Shown here: one piece after another, positions 61,759 to 64,000 of the stretch
Numbering within the stretch: the first letter of the stretch is position 1
Layout of the letters: each line of letters opens with the position of its first letter
From: Azospirillum sp. TSH100
GTDB lineage: Bacteria; Pseudomonadota; Alphaproteobacteria; Azospirillales; Azospirillaceae
Assembly: GCF_004923295.1 (NCBI RefSeq)
Contig: NZ_CP039638.1
Location: 186,001 to 250,000 of the forward strand
Direction of reading: 5' to 3'
Length of the DNA stretch: 64,000 nt
Program-made: the position numbers and the translations under genes
Notes under the pieces: model-generated
Database searches by the model: none
The model's input: the letters and a program-made list of their open reading frames with translations, nothing else
What the model was told of the DNA's origin: nothing

Positions 61759-62754
61759 ATGTCCGCCCATCTCGCCCACAGCACCGAACCCATTCCCCGC
61801 TATTGGCTGTATGGCGAGCCGCCGGCGGTGCCGGAGCTGCGCTTCGTCCATATCGAGACGATTCCGGAGCGGATGCGCTTGTACAATTGGGAGGTCCGTC
61901 CCCACCGCCACGACGGGCTGAGCCATGCCCTGCTGGTCACGGACGGCGGCGGGCGGCTGACCGCCGACGGGGTGGAGGTGATGTTCCGCGCTCCAGCGCT
62001 GATCGTGGTGCCGGCGCAGGTGGTGCACGGCTTCCAGTTCGAACCCGCCACCGACGGGCATGTGCTGACCATGTCGGAGGGTTTCCTGGCCGGTGTGCAG
62101 GCCGCCGCCCCGGAGGCGGAATTGCGCGAGGCCCCGGCCCTGCCGATGGCTTGGGGCCTGGAGCCGGGATCGGACGAGGCGGCGGCGCTCAATCGCTGTT
62201 TCGCCGAGATCAGGCGGGAGTTCCGCGCCCACCATGTCGGCCGGGCCAGCGCGATCTCGGCCCAGGTGCTGTTGCTGCTGGTCGCCGTGCTGCGGCTGGC
62301 GGCCGCCCGGCGGCGCGACGGCGCGGCGCGGGACGGGCAGGGGGTGTCGCCGGACGTCCGGCTGCTCGCCCGGTTGCGGCCGATGATCGACGAGCGGTTC
62401 AGCCAGCATTGGCCGGTGGAGCGCTATGCCGCGGCGCTGGGCGTCACCTCCAACCGCCTGAACGCCGCCTGCCGCCGCGTCACCGGCCTGTCGACTTTGC
62501 AGCTGGTGCATGCCCGGCTGATGCTGGAGGCGCGGCGCTCGCTGATCTACACCGGCCATGGCATGGCGGAGATCGGCTATGCCCTGGGCTTCGAGGATCC
62601 GGCCTATTTTTCCCGCTTCTTCACCAAGCGCGAGGGGCGGTCGCCGCAGGCCTTCCGCCGGGCGCATGCCGAGGGTTCGGCGGGTGGTGGCGGAACGGGA
62701 AGCAGCCTTGACGGGAACGGTCTTGACCGCAGCGGGGCAGGCTCACCACAGTAA
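61759..62754 (+). CDS. pobR: AraC-family activator of 4-hydroxybenzoate hydroxylase (PobR-like)
   Basis: A 331-residue regulator. The N-terminal cupin-like sensor (LRFVHIETIPERMRLYNWEVRPHRHDGLSHAL) and C-terminal AraC domain (about residues 205-305: RYAAALGVTSNRLNAACRRVTGLSTLQLVHARLMLEARRSL, MAEIGYALGFEDPAYFSRFFTKREGRSPQAFRR) match AraC-type PobR. It is divergent from pobA with about 159 bases between, so 4-hydroxybenzoate is the likely inducer. The last 30 residues are a Gly/Ser-rich tail. Confidence 0.88.
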   Translation: MSAHLAHSTEPIPRYWLYGEPPAVPELRFVHIETIPERMRLYNWEVRPHRHDGLSHALLVTDGGGRLTADGVEVMFRAPALIVVPAQVVHGFQFEPATDGHVLTMSEGFLAGVQAAAPEAELREAPALPMAWGLEPGSDEAAALNRCFAEIRREFRAHHVGRASAISAQVLLLLVAVLRLAAARRRDGAARDGQGVSPDVRLLARLRPMIDERFSQHWPVERYAAALGVTSNRLNAACRRVTGLSTLQLVHARLMLEARRSLIYTGHGMAEIGYALGFEDPAYFSRFFTKREGRSPQAFRRAHAEGSAGGGGTGSSLDGNGLDRSGAGSPQ

Positions 62755-62816
62755 CAGCCATGCGCCCCGCAATTGGGAATGCGGAGCGGTTTGCTGTGCG
62801 GGAAGGGGTGGTTGCG

Positions 62817-63653
62817 ATGGACAGCCTGGACGTCACGATGCGCGAGCCGGCCGAAACGGTCGAACAGTCGCTGTGGCGCCGCCTGCGCGCCGATGCCGTC
62901 CGGGTGGCGGAGGAGGAGAGCGGCCTTTCTCCCTTCCTGTATGACGCGGTGCTGGCGCGTGACGGTTTCGGCCCGGCGCTGGCGGCCCTTCTGGTGCGCA
63001 AGCTGGCCGACCGCGCCATGCCGGAGGACCGGCTGGCCGCCGTGGTGCGCGACGCCATGGAGGCCGACCCGGCCATCGTCGATGCGGCCGCCGCCGACCT
63101 CGCCGCCATCCTGGCCCGCGACCCGGCCGCCGACGGTTGCCTGACGCCCTTCCTCTATTTCAAGGGCTTCCACGCCCTGCAATGGCACCGCGTCGCCCAT
63201 TGGCTGTGGCGGGGCGGCCGCCACGACCTTGCCCATTTCCTGCAAAGCCGGGTGTCGGAGGCCTTCGCCGTCGACATCCACCCGGCGGTGCCGGTGGGGC
63301 GCGGCGTGTTCATCGACCATGGCACCGGCGTGGTGATCGGCGAGACGGCGGTGATCGGCAACGACGTGTCGATCCTGCAGAACGTCACGCTGGGCGGCAC
63401 CGGCAAGGAGCATGGCGACCGCCATCCCAAGGTGCGCGACGGTGTTCTGCTGTCGGCCGGGGCCAAGGTGCTGGGCAACATCACCATCGGCGCCCACGCC
63501 AAGGTCGGCGCCGGCAGCGTCGTTCTGAAGGACGTTCCCGGCTGCGCCACCGTGGCCGGCGTGCCCGCCAAGGTCGTCGGCTGGTGCCGTGACGAGCCGG
63601 CGCCGGCGCTGACCATGGACCAGAGCCTGCAACAGGGCGATTACAGCATCTGA
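62817..63653 (+). CDS. cysE: Serine O-acetyltransferase
   Basis: A 278-residue enzyme that acetylates serine for cysteine synthesis. The ATG at 62817 has GGAAGGGG upstream. A helical N-domain (about 1-135) is followed by FKGFHALQWHRVAHWLW and a left-handed beta-helix of hexapeptides (about 165-255: DIHPAVPVGRGVFIDHGTGVVIGETAVIGNDVSILQNVTLGGTGKEHGDRHPKV), which carries the catalytic His and the CoA site. The C-terminal tail ends in Ile, as needed to dock into CysK. It starts 62 bases after the pobR stop. Confidence 0.94.
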   Translation: MDSLDVTMREPAETVEQSLWRRLRADAVRVAEEESGLSPFLYDAVLARDGFGPALAALLVRKLADRAMPEDRLAAVVRDAMEADPAIVDAAAADLAAILARDPAADGCLTPFLYFKGFHALQWHRVAHWLWRGGRHDLAHFLQSRVSEAFAVDIHPAVPVGRGVFIDHGTGVVIGETAVIGNDVSILQNVTLGGTGKEHGDRHPKVRDGVLLSAGAKVLGNITIGAHAKVGAGSVVLKDVPGCATVAGVPAKVVGWCRDEPAPALTMDQSLQQGDYSI

Positions 63654-63721
63654 GCGGCCTCCTCTGCGCTCTGTCCCTTCGCTGTCACCGGAAATCCGTC
63701 TTCACAGTGACTACATGGAAG

Positions 63722-64000
63722 ATGGATCGAGGTCAGGGCGCGGGGGCCGTGAGGGTGTTGCTGGCATTTCTGTTGACGCTGGTCCTGCTGCTGGCAGGGC
63801 CGGTGTTCCTGCTTGCCTCCGGGGCGGTGCCGACGGCGGTCGACTGGAGCCGCATCGACCGCAGCCCGGTTGGCCTCGCCCCCGACGCGGCGACGACGCC
63901 GGAGGCGGTTGTCCAGGTCTATGCCGCCCGCGTGCTGTCCTGGCGCGGTGCCTTCGGCGTGCATCCCTGGTTCGCCGTGAAGCCGGCCGGCGCCCGCAGC
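63722..64000 (+). CDS. DUF3750 protein, N-terminal part only
   Basis: Ninety-three codons run off the right edge. One N-terminal membrane helix (residues 10-32, VRVLLAFLLTLVLLLAGPVFLLA) is followed by AVDWSRIDRSPVGLAPDAATTPEAVVQVYAARVLSWRGAFGVHPWFAVKPAGA, which matches DUF3750 membrane proteins as I recall them. The start is uncertain: the ATG at 63722 has GGAAG adjacent, and a GTG at 63749 is possible. The function of the family is unknown. Confidence 0.75.
   Translation, partial: MDRGQGAGAVRVLLAFLLTLVLLLAGPVFLLASGAVPTAVDWSRIDRSPVGLAPDAATTPEAVVQVYAARVLSWRGAFGVHPWFAVKPAGARS

Noticed and set aside
63641..63964. Minus-strand frame at the right edge
   Set aside because: Shadow of the DUF3750 gene; Arg/Gln/His-rich with no features.

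Overview
The window is GC-rich, densely coded chromosomal DNA of an alphaproteobacterium, most likely Azospirillum or a close relative in Rhodospirillales. This rests on: a PII gene (T-loop Tyr51) next to a class I aminotransferase and a ubiH-like gene, an arrangement I recall from the glnZ/aat region of Azospirillum brasilense; a liv operon ending in a small membrane gene; a DinB with an N-terminal zinc-binding extension; a DUF3369-containing HD-GYP response regulator; and very high third-position GC. The assignment comes from family recognition, not from a database comparison. I saw no tRNA, rRNA, CRISPR array, prophage or transposase.

Layout. 0-2.4 kb: end of a thioredoxin-2 gene, a small ribbon-helix-helix gene, a DnaA-box-like cluster, and an ECF sigma / membrane anti-sigma-like / CnrX-like periplasmic sensor operon. 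2.5-13.9 kb: a tripartite RND efflux operon (one adaptor, two different pumps) divergent from a TonB siderophore receptor / PepSY reductase-like / small membrane protein operon; two inverted Fur-like sites lie between them. 14-18 kb: beta-alanine (omega-amino acid) transaminase and methylmalonate-semialdehyde dehydrogenase, divergent from a LysR regulator. 18-23 kb: an envelope cluster of a large MscS channel, a DUF1345 protein and an unusual DedA-ATP-grasp fusion. 23-26 kb: glutaryl-CoA dehydrogenase and a chemoreceptor.

26.6-31 kb: livHMGF branched-chain amino acid transporter genes without a binding protein. 31.7-33.5 kb: alanine dehydrogenase divergent from an Lrp/AsnC regulator. 33.5-36 kb: HD hydrolase and DinB. 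35.4-39.7 kb: a transporter-linked hybrid kinase with a NarL-type regulator (CbrA-like logic). 40-42 kb: small orphan genes and a LysE exporter. 42.3-43.9 kb: c-di-GMP phosphodiesterase-type response regulator. 44-47.5 kb: dapB and a divergent znuA / znuCB zinc importer with a Zur-like operator touching the znuC start codon. 47.6 kb: a 24-residue amphipathic peptide gene between two hairpins.

47.8-55.5 kb: housekeeping block (ftsK, aminotransferase, DUF2239, PII, ubiH, lolA). 55.5-56.7 kb: glutathione transferase divergent from an HxlR regulator with a clear operator. 56.8-64 kb: AraC regulator, a Cache chemoreceptor, a Lin0512 protein, pobA/pobR for 4-hydroxybenzoate, a serine acetyltransferase and the start of a DUF3750 gene.

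Together the genes describe a metabolically flexible rhizosphere-type bacterium: amino-acid and aromatic-acid use, iron and zinc acquisition, nitrogen sensing, chemotaxis and envelope homeostasis. The parts that standard annotation explains least are the DedA-ATP-grasp fusion, the 24-residue peptide locus, the paired inverted Fur-like sites joining efflux to siderophore uptake, and the DnaA-box-like cluster near 0.7 kb.
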